Source of the DNA: Linanthus parryae
Taxonomy: Eukaryota > Streptophyta > Magnoliopsida > Ericales > Polemoniaceae
Assembly (NCBI GenBank): GCA_023055425.1
Contig: JALGPY010000033.1
Location: 2,102,908 to 2,166,907, forward strand
DNA length: 64,000 nt
Direction: 5' to 3'
Shown piece by piece: positions 12,560 through 24,779 of the stretch. Each line of letters begins with the position of its first letter. Positions within the stretch are counted from its first letter, which is position 1. Under the pieces are notes generated by a model. It was not told the DNA's origin and ran no database searches. It saw nothing but the letters and a program-made list of their open reading frames with translations. Position numbers and translations under genes: made by a program.

Positions 12560-13895
12560 TATTGGGTTTTGACATAGGTAACGCAGCGGAATAACAAAAA
12601 AAATTCCTACTCAAAGCCCACCAAGGATCACATGAAGAGTTATCATAACATGATAAGAGCATAGAAGATTTGTACCTTGGTTTGGGGGATCCAACGAAGA
12701 ATAGTGTCTTCGCCTCTATGAATATCCACACCTTGGATCTTGATTCGATTCCTTCTCACCACCATGTGCTAGCAACGGAAGAAGGAGGAGGATGATAACG
12801 CAAAACGGAGCACCAAGGCCTTGCCTTGGTGTGGCCGACAGCAAGGGGGACGGACGGGGTTGAGGGCTTATGCCTTCTTCCTTGTCTCATTCTCTTCCTT
12901 GATTATATAGTAATAACTCTTTTTTAACTTCATAAAGGCCCCAAAAATAAGCATGTCCTTACATGGATTAGCCCACATGCAAATTAGTCCCACTAAGTTT
13001 GCTTGTGGTTGCGTTATGATCCTTTTATTAATTAGTCCAACTAATTAATACCTATAACCAATTCAATCCATCCGGTGTGTGACCCCATGGGTTTTTACTT
13101 AGTTGGTAATAACTTATTACTAACATGGAGTGGTGTCTAGCAACACATCAATGCCACCCAACTAATGAAAATAAGTCAGTGATCCTGACAAAACTTGTGC
13201 CCAATATCACATATTGTATTATCCCTTTGTCTCCATATCCGGATTGGAAACGAGACATAAATAGTCACACTCGTATATCCAATTCATAGTTTCTCGATCC
13301 TGGGAATATGCTTACGCAAGCAGATAACATCAATATTTCCATATTGATTTATCAGAGTTTGGCCAGACATTCAATAAGAACCATCCCTCGAGTGGCCATG
13401 GTTATTTACTCCCATTGTGTGGGAGGGACAAATACTCTCTACATCACTACGATCTCTAATCTTGCTTCCTATCATGCCCGATGGCTATCTTTATAGTTGC
13501 CCGGTTAAGGCGCAACGTTGGCATGATATTCCACAACTAGAGTATCTAGTGACTTCAAATCTAAGGATTACAACATAAATGGCACTACGAGAAGCAATTT
13601 TTACTTTGACATAATCTAATGTATCCTTCTCATCATGGGTCAATCCAGTATGCCATTACTCCTAATGCATACCCATGTGTTAGACTTGACATCTCCATAT
13701 CAATCTACACATATACTAGTCTACATTTGATCGTCCTATTAATCAATATAATGGACTAGGTATATTTAAGATAAACAACACATTGTATCTAAGGACCTCA
13801 TTATATTAAATATCACAATAATTAATAAATGAATATTCTAGCCAAAACATTTTTCATACTAAATATAGATTGCCTCTAAGGAACCTATTCCAACA
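12560..13895 (-). repeat. Angela #1 5' LTR
   Basis: 1,336 bp, starting TATTGGGTTTTGACATAGG (the terminal TG has become TA) and ending GGAACCTATTCCAACA. A TATATAG-like stretch lies near 12,904 on the + strand. It is visibly more diverged from its partner than the LTRs of copy #2 are from each other, which fits an older insertion. Confidence 0.9.
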
Positions 13896-13900
13896 CTTAC
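13896..13900. repeat. Target-site duplication of Angela #1, right (CTTAC)
   Basis: Exact repeat of 5,964-5,968, so sequence from 13,901 continues what was interrupted at 5,963. Confidence 0.9.
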
Positions 13901-14960
13901 CCCAACCTAATCTCACTCTCGGTCCCCAAACAGGTTAACCAAGTTTTATTTGTTTTGTTCTTTTGCTATTAGGAACATAGGCGAACTGTTGTAGATCCCC
14001 CTTGTCTACAATAGTGCACAACACTCGAGGTATTTTTTAGAGAGTGATATTACTCTATTTATGTAGATTAGGGGGACTACAATTTTTCTCTGAATGTAAA
14101 TTAATAGTTACTTTTCACATGCCTAATCCTCTTTTCGATATGCTCCAGTGACTGAGAGCTTGATGATTTTAAATTGAGTCCATGAGATTTCCCATTCTCA
14201 CAAGAAAGAAAAACTTCACGAAAATAATATTTTTAATACATGAATTTAGGGAATCTAGTGTGATTATAAATATTAGATCTCATCTTGATGCATGTGCTAT
14301 TTATTGTTTCGAGTCATGGCCAAGAGGAGTTTGTGCAATCTGTCATCCTGTTTGGATTTTTGGTTAGGACAAATAAAGAGACTAGTGTGGGTGAGCTCGA
14401 TAACTCTGTAACTAGATTTATATTTTGTCGAAATTGAGGCAAGTTGAGGAATGTATTCTTTTAAATGAGTTTCATTGGTTTCTAAATCGCTTGGTTTGTT
14501 TCTTTATCCCATAGATGCGAAATGATAGTTTCTCTAGGTTTTGTGCTTTAAGTCATATATTTTGTCACATTTTATCACGCGGTTTGTTGTAGTTGTGTTT
14601 TAAAGGAACGAAACCCGACACATGATTGGTATTACACGGGAAAGATTTCAGAAGAAATAATGAAGTGAAATAAATGTGGAGTGGAAATTTTTCTATGAAC
14701 GGGGGAGGTACTATTCTGTTAACTATTTTACACGCACTTCTTGCGTTTAATAGAGGGTAGTGGGATGGGGAACGAAAAGACGTCAGAATTTACTAATGCA
14801 TGGAAGCAAAACAGATTATGAGGTTTTCTTAACTATCATAGAGAGCAAGAAGTAAGAGAAAAAATAGATGAAAATATAATCACAAAATACGTACATACGC
14901 TAGCTAGCAATGTAAATACACGAGGAGAAGTTACAAAGAAACTTTGCTAAAGGGGCAGTA
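13901..14960. other. AT-rich DNA, no recognised gene
   Basis: No coding frame I recognise. It should begin as the continuation of Tat remnant A, but no LTR end is visible. A stretch at about 14,480-14,640 resembles 31,270-31,400 (shared TTATCACGCGGTTTGTTG / GATCACGCAGTTTGTTG), so an old dispersed repeat lies here. Confidence 0.4.
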
Positions 14961-16050
14961 CAGTAGGTAGAAATACAGGATCAATACTTTAGAAGGGGGG
15001 ATGGGGTTGAATAGAGTATGGCAACTTTTACAAAGATGTGATTTCAAATTAAATTTAGGAGAACCGATTGTAATTCAAGGTCTTGAAATGAGTTTCAAGC
15101 CTTTGGGATTAAAATAGTTAAGAATTGAAAAACTTGTCTTTTTAAAGGCCTTGAAAAGAGGTTCAAGTCCTTGAAACAGAAACATGTTTTGAGCAGTTAA
15201 TAAGACAGGTACAAGAAATGAAATGTAAATTAGAGAGACACAAGTATTATAGAGTTCAGTCCACTTGGAACTAGGTCTCTACCACATGGACTTAATCCCT
15301 GCAGGTATGTTCGTGCAGGGATTAAGCACAAATATGTTCCTTACTCTGTTACACCTTGTGGTTCCCACTAACCTATCTAGTACCTTCTCTAGCTAACTGA
15401 TTCAATAATAATTCCGTGTTTTTCACTTGAAAAACTCACAATAAAAATAATCAAGAAATATTATCAGAATGATATAAAAATGGAGTTCAGAATGAAGAAC
15501 ACTGAGACAAAGTCTGACAGTGAGTATGTAGTGTTCTTCAGATGCTTGGATATAGAGGAATGAATCTGCTTCTTTGTTTCTTTTCAATCCTTGAATATAT
15601 TTGATTGTCTCTCTGTTGATTTTCTTTGAAATTCTTCACTCATTCACACTCTTATGGAGCCAGTTTGAATTAGAGATCTTCAGGATTTTCTGTAAACTAA
15701 CTTCCCTAAAAATCAGCTATGTATCTTGACACTTCTAACAGTTCTTCCAACAGTTAGTTTCTCAGTATCTTCAAAGATACTGATTCGATCTTGTTTGTAA
15801 GAGGATAAGGAAGCTCTAGGCATGACTTATCAGGCACACAATCAATTTTACAAGTTTATTTCCATACCTGCAGTTAAACAGATTAGGAAACAATCCTGCA
15901 AAATAGGAAACTAAATTAATCTGTATAAAAATCAATCAGTGGTATTAATAGCTATTCTAAATGATATATTAATTTTTCTTTCATAATCAAATAAGGCATA
16001 AACAAATATTAAGAGATTGAGAAAGGATCAGCAAGAAGAGCTCCCCCTAG
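14960..16050. repeat. Possible LTR-retrotransposon debris
   Basis: It has features often seen in plant LTR debris: AGAAGGGGGGATGGGGTTGA near 14,990, repeated TTCAAGGCCTTGAAA-type palindromic phrases at about 15,075, 15,155 and 16,100, and at about 16,037 a minus-strand purine run AGGGGGAGC like a polypurine tract. No coding domain remains and I see no paired LTR. The family is uncertain; a copia (Sirevirus-like) origin is a guess. Confidence 0.3.
15291..15326. repeat. Perfect 13-bp hairpin
   Basis: CTTAATCCCTGCA, a 10-base loop, then its exact complement TGCAGGGATTAAG. Its role is unknown. It sits in suspected LTR debris. Confidence 0.75.
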
Positions 16051-16599
16051 GTTCATGCTTATAATCTGCAGTTTAGGTTCAAGCCTTTGAGAGCAGTTTC
16101 AAGGCCTTGAAACTACCGCACTTCATGCCTTGAAAGCAAGCTGAACATACAATTGCCAATGAGGAGAAGCCAGCTAGGCTGAAAAAAGCATGAGCCGAAT
16201 CTATACCTATGGAGGCACATCTATATGTGAATCAAAATTTTGAAGCACTACAATGTGTATCCCTTGTGTGTATATTATTGAGAATAATGGCTTCTGGACG
16301 GATTTTTTTTGTCAAAACTTTATCGAGTTTTTGCTATAATTAGGTTGGGAACTCTACTAAGCTGTATGAGAACAACTGAAAATGTCGAAATTTATGTTGT
16401 TTTGATAATAATTTTGATAGGTTTGTGACAATTTTCAAGTAATTTTATACACTAATCCGAGAGATTTAGGTAAATTTTACTGATTGGTTGATTTTTCAGT
16501 GTAATTTTGTTTTCACCTTATTTTCACTAATTTTAGCATGATTTGGTGCATTTATTTCCATTCGACACATGATCAAAATTTTTTTTTTGAGAAATTACA

Positions 16600-18130
16600 A
16601 CTAACAGGAGATGGAGATGCAAAGAGCAATGATAAAAAATGGAGCACAAAGGCTCGAAGCTCAAGTTGAAAAGGGAAGAACAAAAAAACTTGTCATTGAG
16701 ATGCTTCAGATTGAGCGAGTAAACTAAGGATTTACAAGGAATTATATTAAGAGTGTTATCGAGGTTCTAATAAGCTCAAGAAGAAACAAAGTGGCACGGG
16801 ACGACACGAGACAAAGTGATGCTTCAAAGTTTGAGAAGCAACACTACATCAGTCGCACTATTTTGATCATAACTCATGTTTTGCTCGGAATTTCAGAGTG
16901 AGGTCGACGCAAAATTGATGGACTTCAATAATTTTCCCACAGTAGGTGTAAGAGCCAAATCAAAGTCCAAATTGATGGACTTCAATAATTTTCCCACAGT
17001 AGGTGTAAGAGCCAAATCAAAGTCCAGATGAGGTAGATACGACCTCAAAAAGTTCGACAACTACTGCTGTCTAACCCTATCATGGTAAGCACGGCTGACA
17101 TAATTGTGGTAATCATTCAAGAGAGTGGAACTTCAGCAAGAACATTGCATAGCGGTATGTTGTCTTTATACCTTGGTATTCACGTCGGGGATGACTAAAT
17201 TTAGCAATTAAAATTCTAAACAAGTGGGTTTAAGCCCTAATTTTGATGCCAAGGTTAATAGACACAACCGAGCAACCAAAATGATGACCCGTACGCATTT
17301 GTGACGAATTACGAAAACTTTAGAGGGAGATATGCGGCGGCACGTCATAGTGGATATGGGTGGTTGTTTCTTCTCTCCTCAACTATGACTTCATTGTGTA
17401 TTGTTCTTAATATGATTGCCATCACTTAGATCTATTTTCTATGGCACAAGTTGGGTACCTAGGGTTATGATTTTCAGATTTTTTTCTAATGGGATTGTGA
17501 TGATCTACACTTAGCTTAATTGAGATTAGTATTTTTTTCTTATGTTTGATATGTTCTTCATTCCAGTAACAATAATAAATGACAACTTATTTGTGATAGT
17601 CCTAATCTTGTCCTGCGCAGTAATTAACCAAAATGAATGAAGTGGTTAAGTTGGACTGAACACCGAATCAAACAACTTACAACGACAAACTGCGTGGTGA
17701 TATTTCAAACTTTATGTATAAATATTCGGAATTCTTGGCATAATAGTGGTTGATTTTGTGTGACCATCTGGGTCAATCTTTTATTACATTGATTGAGTTG
17801 TATGTGCGATCAACCTTACAACGTAATTTTTTGTATTTGAGAATTTTGCTATCTTAGTGTCTCATGAATCATAAGAACAACGAAAACGGACTCTAAATAC
17901 CCAACAAGGAGCCCTTCTGTTCTTCTTTACTTGAATCACCGTCACATTAAGCTTTACCTTAGATAAATGTTATTTTAATTTTTCTTTATAGTGAAAGCAA
18001 AAATTCTCTATACTTTCATTATTTATCCAAATTAACTAAAACTCAAGTCCTATGAGTTCAATATTACGTGAGACGTACCTTGAAATCTACATCGACACCA
18101 TGCACTAACAATTGTTTTACGTCATGTTTT
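16600..18130 (+). repeat. Probable Athila-like gypsy LTR remnant
   Basis: No coding frame. The right end, CACCATGCACTAACAATTG then a short T-rich run, leads into a tRNA-like primer site at 18,131, the arrangement found at the end of Athila-type LTRs. The left boundary is not defined. It includes the 57-bp tandem duplication at 16,912-17,026. No matching second LTR was found. Confidence 0.35.
16912..17026. repeat. 57-bp tandem duplication
   Basis: Two adjacent copies of a 57-base unit (starting AAATTGATGGACTTCAATAA, ending ATCAAAGTCCA) appear identical across the overlap. Identity implies a recent slippage or end-joining event in otherwise old DNA. Confidence 0.9.
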
Positions 18131-18156
18131 TGGCGTTGTTTCCAGCGACTCCGGGG
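18131..18156 (+). promoter_or_regulatory. Degenerate gypsy primer binding site
   Basis: TTTTTGGCGTTGTTTCCAGC followed by GACTCCGGGG resembles the TTTTGGCGCCGTTGCCGGGG site (complement of tRNA-Asp) common in Athila-type elements, with changes. It marks the 3' edge of the upstream LTR remnant. Confidence 0.4.
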
Positions 18157-21100
18157 TCTTTAAGGAAGTTTAAGTGTCACTACCTTAGAACCTTCATAGA
18201 ATATTGTTATCTCTTTGAATGTTCCTAATATTTAACTTGTTCACCTATAGACTACCTAGTATAACCTGAATTACCACTTTAGGTTTGAAACCAACTCAAA
18301 GCAAGAAACACATGTCTATATAACCATTCCCGTGTTTCTGAATCTGTCATGACAATATAGGATAACCTCGTAGACGTGGGTTAAAGAAACCATTCAAACC
18401 AACCCAGTTGAACCTAACCTTAGAGACGTAGCATTCCTCTAACCGTAGGTTAAAGTTGCTGCTTTTCTCATTATGAACCTATCTCGTTTTGTTTTATGTT
18501 GATTTATTCCAAAAGAGAGTTTTTATGCATGTGCATGAGATAGGAGAATATATCCTTTATGAAAGATAAATGTGAATGTAAAAGAAAAAAATTCTTTTGT
18601 TGACTTACCGAGCATTTTAACTGTCATTGAATTCTTCCATATGCTTTGATGGTATACATTTAAGCTAATGTCCGCTCGCACAATTTGAAAAAAAGAATGG
18701 AAACTTTGAAGGATAATTTCAAAACTCATCGTTTTCACAAAAAAATCTTTTCCTTTTTTGCTTTTCCCTCAAAAAATTCATGGTTAGAATATGCCTTCTA
18801 CCAAGCATTACATCTGTTGCTTCTCATGTATAGTTATGCTAAGGCTGAGGTATTGTCCCAAATTTTTGAAATTTCTTTTGTGACCTTAAGTGTCTCATAA
18901 GGGTAAATATGCACTTCTATTGTGCTAGCTGGAAGGAGTTACTCATTGTGCCTATATTATCATATTATTATGGAAACTTGTGGACTCATATTTAGTTATG
19001 GGGTTGGCTTTCGTGTTGAGTTTCTTTAATGTCGCACGGTTGTGGTGGCATGAGTAAAGTCATGGGGTGTTTCCCTCTGTCCCTTACGGTGGTCTTATGA
19101 GAATATCATAAAACGCCCACACACTCTCAATGTTACTACAAGAAGTCTTGTGTCAATTTGCGAGGATAATTTGCATCCGAGAAGGCTGAGAGATTTGAAA
19201 TGAGAATCTCAAATATTCTAATACATCTACGGTCTCAGATGCCCTGCGTTTTGCATAGTCTCAAATGCTCTGCAGATGAATCTCAAATGATCATCAAGAA
19301 CGGAGATTGAATAGGGAACTTGATTCAAGTGTTTCCTACCTTCCAGTTAGAACCTCTGAAGTAGAGAAACTACACTTAGGAGCCTTAGGATGAAAATCTT
19401 TATTTTAACGTTATTTTTACGGGTATTTTTTTATTATGTAAGTCTTAGTGTGACTTTGCATAGGATCATCATCTACCAAACATAATTCCATATTTTTGTT
19501 TATTATGGGCATTGACGTTCTTATTTGTCATTTATTTTTTCTACATACCCTCTAATTTATTCCTTATGAAAAATTGAAGAGAATTTAGTTTACTTTTGGT
19601 TATCTATAATTTTTCAAAGAGGGAATTTTCCTTCGGTGGATACTTTCACTTCAAAAAGAATGTGGATAATAGAATTTCAACAAGATATTTTAAGGAAATC
19701 TAAGAGTTAATTTTTCTTTACTCTCTAGCATGTGATATATATTTTTTTAGCTAGCAGATATAATTTTTTTGAAGAAGATTATCAAACTAGCCACTTTTCA
19801 CAATTTTCTAGTTTTTTCTCATTGATTTTTTTTTTTCTCTTTTAAATTTGGAAAGTTCGGCCTATGTAGCCAATTTTTGACCCTTTTGGTCGAACATTTC
19901 TAATATCTCTACATTTTTTTTGTTCCTTTATGCCAAATTTTAGGAATGTAGAATTTTTAGGAATATTTCCATGCGTAGAATTTAAATGTTGGTAGGATTG
20001 AGACTCTCATAAATCCATATGAACCTATATAAACACCAACGGAGTGTAGGATTTGACCTAAAACAAAAGTTTCAGACTCACCCAACACCCCGAGAGAACC
20101 TGTTGACTCCGGTGATTAATTCTTTTGATCCTCTTGGCCACAAGCAGACCATGTCTAGCTTGGGAGTGTTCCTGGTGTTTTCTTCATCTTCGAGACCTTC
20201 AATTGCTTGTTTTTACGCCACAATGGACTACTGCCTTCCGCTTCAGCATAGACATATTATTTCAGGTGAATCTCACAACCACATTCTTGGCGAATGTTAC
20301 AAAGGGGTTCAAGGTTCTAGAAATAAGAAATGTGTTGGTAGTTATGCAGAATTTCTCGTTCTTCCAGTAGATTGGTTCGGTGATGCAACTATGATACCAA
20401 TTTGTACGGTTCTTCACAATTTCACTTTTATTTTTTTACTTTGTGGAAGGAGATTTTTATCATAAGATACATGCATGACGTGTTACTAAAAAGGTGTCTC
20501 AGTGCCACATGTTGGCACAAGTTTGACATATCTCATGTGATGACGTTTCTTGTCGAGATGGATTTTCCATAATTTTATGAAGACGAAGCCTCTTATTTCA
20601 TAGTTCTTTTTATTTTAGTTGGATGTTTATCTCTTTGTTAATTTTGTTCAATTAAAATATATTATTTTGTCAAACACGTGTGAAAAATAGGAGGAGTAAT
20701 TTTGAATTTAGAATCGTATGAGCATTATTTCAATTTCTTGAGAAGTGGAATAATGCTTTGTTCATGAGCTTGATTATTTGATTTTTGTACTTCATTAAAT
20801 CTCATGATGTTTCAATTGATTATGAGTAATGTGATGTTTATTCACATTGATGAATCAATTGATGTGTGTTGATTTATTCTATATGCTCTACGCTACTCCA
20901 ACCATGATTTTTTATTGGATAAGAAATCTAAAAAATTTCCAGTTCATATCTTCAACATTTGAATTTATGAATATGAGAAACAAACAAGTACATTTTCTGT
21001 CATAGACATATAAATTGGTATCTACTTGCCATTGTTTTTATGATTTTATGTTACAGAGCATATTACACTTGATCATTTGTATGGAGTACTTGATATGCAT

Positions 21101-21585
21101 ATTTTGAAACAACAATGATGAATGTAATAAGCTTTGAAAACAAAGTTTATTTTCTCTTGATTCAAAAAGATTTGAGCATTCATGATGGAGCAAGACGATG
21201 CAGAAAGACGAAGACTAGTATATTGTGCTTTTCAGTAGAAATTTAAAAGACAATTTTGTCAGCAAATTAAGAAATGGGGATATTAAAACAGGATGAGTGA
21301 CAAAGTGTTCAATCTTGGATCCCGCACTCTTTATAAATGTTTATGAATCCGGGAATAAAATAACTCATATTATGTAGTGCATTGTATAAGAATATTATAA
21401 ATGATATGAGTCTATTTAGATACTCTGTGAAGCTAACACATATTCTTGCAGACATTTCAGACTACTTGTATCTATTTCTGCATGAAATAATCACTTATTG
21501 ATCCTTGAGTTTCAAATATATTCATAGAAATTTTTGAGTCATTCTTAGGTCTGGAGCATCAATCCATGTATTTCAATCAACACTG
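18157..21585. other. AT-rich, gene-poor DNA
   Basis: A 3.4-kb stretch with many stops in every frame. The longest frame (20,019-20,465, 148 codons) has no recognisable domain and overlaps another frame of 81 codons, so I do not call a gene. It is probably decayed repeats: a phrase near 19,030-19,110 looks LTR-like, but I cannot name it. Confidence 0.4.
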
Positions 21586-21727
21586 CAAAAGCGAAAAGGG
21601 TCAAAGAGCAGTATAGACCCTCTCTGGCGCGCCCTCAGGTTTGCACGGATCCCTAGGTGGCCGTGCACAACCTAACGGCGGGCAGGGTTGGTATTTGCAG
21701 GCTCTTTGACTTTTTGTTTTGCTCCTT
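21586..21727. mobile_element. Foldback element (MITE-like), ~140 bp
   Basis: A GC-rich block in AT-rich surroundings folds on itself. The outer arms are GCAAAAGCGAAAAGGGTCAAAGAGC-like on the left and the complement of GCTCTTTGACTTTTTG on the right. The middle arms are ACCCTCTCTGGCGCGCC and the complement of GGCGGGCAGGGT. The inner stem is AGGTTTGCACGG with CCGTGCACAACCT. No coding capacity. A non-autonomous transposon is the likely origin; I could not identify a target duplication. Confidence 0.6.
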
Positions 21728-22085
21728 TGACAGTTTCGGTGCGTAATTTATTCTTCTTAGAGATTCTTTATGATTTATTCATTGTCTTCCAAGTAAAGAG
21801 AGTCTAATTAGGAATAAAATATATCTTTTATTAAAATAATATATTTAGTGATAATGACCACAATAAGATGCATTTTCCTAATAAAACTCTTTAATGAACA
21901 TAATCACTTTTCTATTTAAAGTTAATCGAAAGTGTTTCAATATAAATTGAAACAATGTGATAATAGTATTTTTTCTAAGAAATTTTGGCCATTATTATAT
22001 GGTTTTCGTTATAAATTTTGGCCTTATCTTAATATTAATTTGATTTCCTTTTTTTGTAATTTTTTATTGAATATTTGATTTAGAA
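21728..22085. other. AT-rich spacer
   Basis: About 360 bp, strongly AT-rich. I see no gene or named repeat. Confidence 0.4.
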
Positions 22086-22446
22086 TGTTTAAGAATGTTT
22101 TCATAATTATTGGGGGGATTAGTGGGGCTGCCTCTACAGGGGATAGGAACTGGACAGGAGGAAACCTGTCGTCAGAAGCCAAATCAGGCTTAGTGCTAGG
22201 ACGAAGTGATGCGGATAGAGGAAACTGAGATTCATCAAACTGAACATGTCTTGAGACATACACGCGGTGGTTAGGGGAGTCTAGAAACAGATACACCCTT
22301 CGCCTAAGCGAATACCCAAAAAAGATACAGGGTACAGATCTATCCTCAATCTTATGGGAGGTGCAGGGACGCAGTCTGGGATAACACCTACAAACCAAAG
22401 ATGCGAAGCTTGAGATAGTTAGGAGTCTGTCAAAAAAACACGTCAA
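22086..22446 (-). pseudogene. Copia integrase C-terminal fragment (different lineage)
   Basis: The minus strand encodes CYPRLRPCTSHKIEDRS, then FFGYSLRRRVYLFLDSP and RVYVSRHVQFDESQFP, the usual block downstream of copia integrase cores. It differs from the Angela copies here, so it belongs to another copia lineage. About 105 codons are readable, then similarity ends near 22,136. There is no catalytic core and no reverse transcriptase, so it is a relic. Confidence 0.75.
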
Positions 22447-22860
22447 AGGGAGAAACCATGCTCAAAGTGCGAGTAGGAAGTCTAATTATGAGATATAAGT
22501 GGGCATACACGCATGATGGAGGGCTAAGCCGGTCTCGACAATGTGACGATGTCATCGTTCGACATGGACGTTATGATCAGGGGTATGGGGTGGAAAGGTG
22601 ACATAGATCTTCTGCTCCGATACCATGATAGACAAATAAGAAGATTGCGTTGTATTAAATTGATAGCCAGGTCTATACTTATATAGACTAACCTGAGGAC
22701 TAAACAATAAATAATGATAACAGTAAATACTATTAAGTAATACTAATACTATTACTGTCCCTACGGAGGAAGAGGATGCGGGGCACTTGGATCTCTTTCT
22801 CGATGCCACAGTTACACTCAAAAAAACTAAAAAATTATTCAACAAATAAAAAATCAACTA
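22447..22860 (-). repeat. Copia LTR/primer-site relic
   Basis: The minus strand at 22,614-22,625 reads TGGTATCGGAGC, one base from the Met primer site TGGTATCAGAGC. Just to its right the + strand TGATAGACAAATAAG... would be the inner end of a minus-orientation LTR. It lies next to the integrase fragment in the same orientation. The LTR outer edge is not resolved. Confidence 0.45.
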
Positions 22861-23280
22861 GCTCATGCCCCTGAATGAAACTAACGAATCACAAATGAAA
22901 GTAAAATTGTGGATTTGAAAATAATTAACTTAAAGTGAACAAGATGAAGTAAAGTTTGTACCACACACTCGAAGTATTCTTACAAATGATTACCAAAAAC
23001 TTTCCGTCCTCTTTTCTTCTTCATGTTTCTTCCAGAAATGTGTCTAAGATCGTTAAATCTTAACTTGTCTCTTGAGAAAATTTCTCTTTATTACTACGCG
23101 CTCGGTTTTAGATGAAATCGGTAGCGGGAGTGAGATGCTCGCACCGAGTGTAGTGTTTGGAGTAGTGGATTGTTAGAATTGGTCGAATAGTGAGCGCATG
23201 GAGGATTCGGTGGGTGAAGCTCTCAACAATGGCGAATGAGGGTTTAGTGAGAAAGTGAAAGAATAATATCGTTCGTGTCT
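22861..23280. other. Spacer without recognised features
   Basis: No gene recognised. The GC content rises towards the repeat cluster that follows. Confidence 0.4.
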
Positions 23281-23289
23281 TTATAGGTC

Positions 23290-23520
23290 ACATCTTACTC
23301 TCTCGCTGCAGTGGTATAAGGGTTCCTTTTCTATTACTGTCTTTTTATTTCTCGTCGCGGTGGGAATGTTTCTATTTTGTCTCGTCGAGGTGGGACAGTG
23401 TCTTGCCGCAGTGAGAAAATTCAGCCATACTTTTTAGTTTAGTCTCGACGTGGTGGTAGATGGGTTCATCGCTAGCGGCATAGGTTACAATTTCTCACCG
23501 CGGTGGAAAATTCACTCTTT
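23290..23520. repeat. Dispersed palindrome-like motif, six copies
   Basis: Six variants of TCTCGYCGCGGTGGGAA occur near 23,299, 23,349, 23,380, 23,401, 23,442 and 23,494. The last (TCTCACCGCGGTGG) is nearly a perfect palindrome. Some plant Athila-like LTRs carry repeated CTCGCC...GGCGAG-type palindromes, so this is probably part of the Athila-like relic to its right. Confidence 0.55.
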
Positions 23521-23629
23521 TCTCTCGGAGCTCACATTTCGTCATTTTTCCTTGCCAACCTTGTTTGGCCTTGTTCGTCCTTGCTTCCACTTCTCGTTTC
23601 TTCAATTATTTCCCTTCAAAAGTGTCGGG

Positions 23630-24720
23630 TGATCCGCAAACCCATGGAATGAGTTACCCATGAGGGTAAAATTCATCGTAATGCATTGGGGGAAGATCAC
23701 ACCACACATCTTTTGAATGTCGCCTTCATCAAAAAATCCCCAAGTTCCATAGAATTTACTCCCCTGCGCTCGAGTGCTTTGTCGCGCGCTGGGGTACATC
23801 TTTAAACTCTAACTTCATTCCCTAAAATCAAAACATCAAACACATCCTTTCTTAGTCTCGTTAATAGAATAAATTTAAGATAAGAAAAACAATACTTAAA
23901 TTAGATACCTGAAATTGAGAAACTTAAATTAAATAAAGTAAAACTCAATAAACTAACTCAAAAATATAAAATAAATAATAAATAGTTGGGTAGCCTCCCG
24001 ATGAGCGTTTTTAAATTAGCATCGATTTCCCGCCTTGGTTACCTCATGGAGAAGCTAGTATGGCCTAGCTTGGCTAACTATCTCCTTGAGTTTCTTTTCT
24101 TTGAGTTTGTTCACCACCTCGTGCACTTCAACTTTCTTGTGCACTATAGATTCCTTCAGCCTAGTCTCGAATTTTAATAATCTCTCATGTTCCGTTTTTG
24201 AATCTTCCTTGTTTAATCTTATAAAAACCTTAGGTTCCCGAAACCTGATCATTGCCAACTTACCTTGTTTAATTGAGCCATCAAAGGCTTTTAAGTGTCA
24301 TGGACTCATCCAATGCTTTCATAATGAGTTCCCCGATTTTCAAGTAAACACTAACTAGCATTGTCTCTAATAATGGCCTCCTAAAGATAAGAGGCCCTTC
24401 TTTATCCACTTCTACGTCAACTATGATAAAAATTAGCTGGAAACCCAAATATCCCTCCTTCACAAGTAGGATTCTCAATCATTTCGGTTTCACGCACTGT
24501 GGACTAATCTGCAAGTCGTAAGCACACACTAGATGGGCTTGGATCTCCAATCCCTGGCCGCTTGAGAAAAGATAAAGGCATAAGGCTTACACTAGCTTCG
24601 AAATCACATAAATCTTTAGTACTAAATGCACCCCCAAATTGAAAAGAATCAAAAACACTTTCTGAGTCTCCCAACTTAAAGATTTCTCTTTGAATAATGG
24701 CACAAGATTTCTCAGTTAAA
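23630..24720 (-). pseudogene. Athila-like gypsy protease relic
   Basis: The minus strand near 24,660-24,545 reads CDFEASVSLMPLSF then KRPGIGDP, the gypsy aspartic protease signature where Athila proteins have a D-x-G-A-S motif; the Gly is Glu here. Downstream, about 24,480-24,280, comes ILLVKEGYLGFQ then VDKEGPLIFRRPLLET, the protease C-terminal half. After about 24,000 the minus strand has CGGGAGGCTACCCAAC, similar to the GGGAGGCAACCCA that lies after pol in Athila elements. Reverse transcriptase and integrase are therefore missing between them: an internally deleted relic. Confidence 0.65.
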
Positions 24721-24779
24721 GTAAGTAGACAAGTTCAATGATGATCGCAATGAAAGAACCAATCTTTTAAGAATAACCT

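Larger units (their letters stand above)
5969..13895 (-). mobile_element. Angela-type copia retrotransposon #1 (decayed, full span)
   Basis: A complete minus-strand element of 7,927 bp, flanked by a perfect 5-bp target duplication CTTAC (5,964-5,968 and 13,896-13,900). In transcription order: 5' LTR 12,560-13,895, primer site 12,547-12,558, leader to about 10,880, gag-pol to 6,948, polypurine tract, 3' LTR 5,969-6,942. Protein blocks match the Angela/BARE group (CRLGHINEKRISRLHKDG in integrase, YPKETKAYYLYNP after it). The coding region is broken many times and the 3' LTR carries a 362-bp deletion, so it is inactive. It inserted into the 3' region of Tat remnant A. Confidence 0.93.

Noticed and set aside
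20019..20465. 148-codon frame in AT-rich DNA
   Set aside because: No recognisable domain, an overlapping 81-codon frame in another phase, and no promoter or splice context I can defend.
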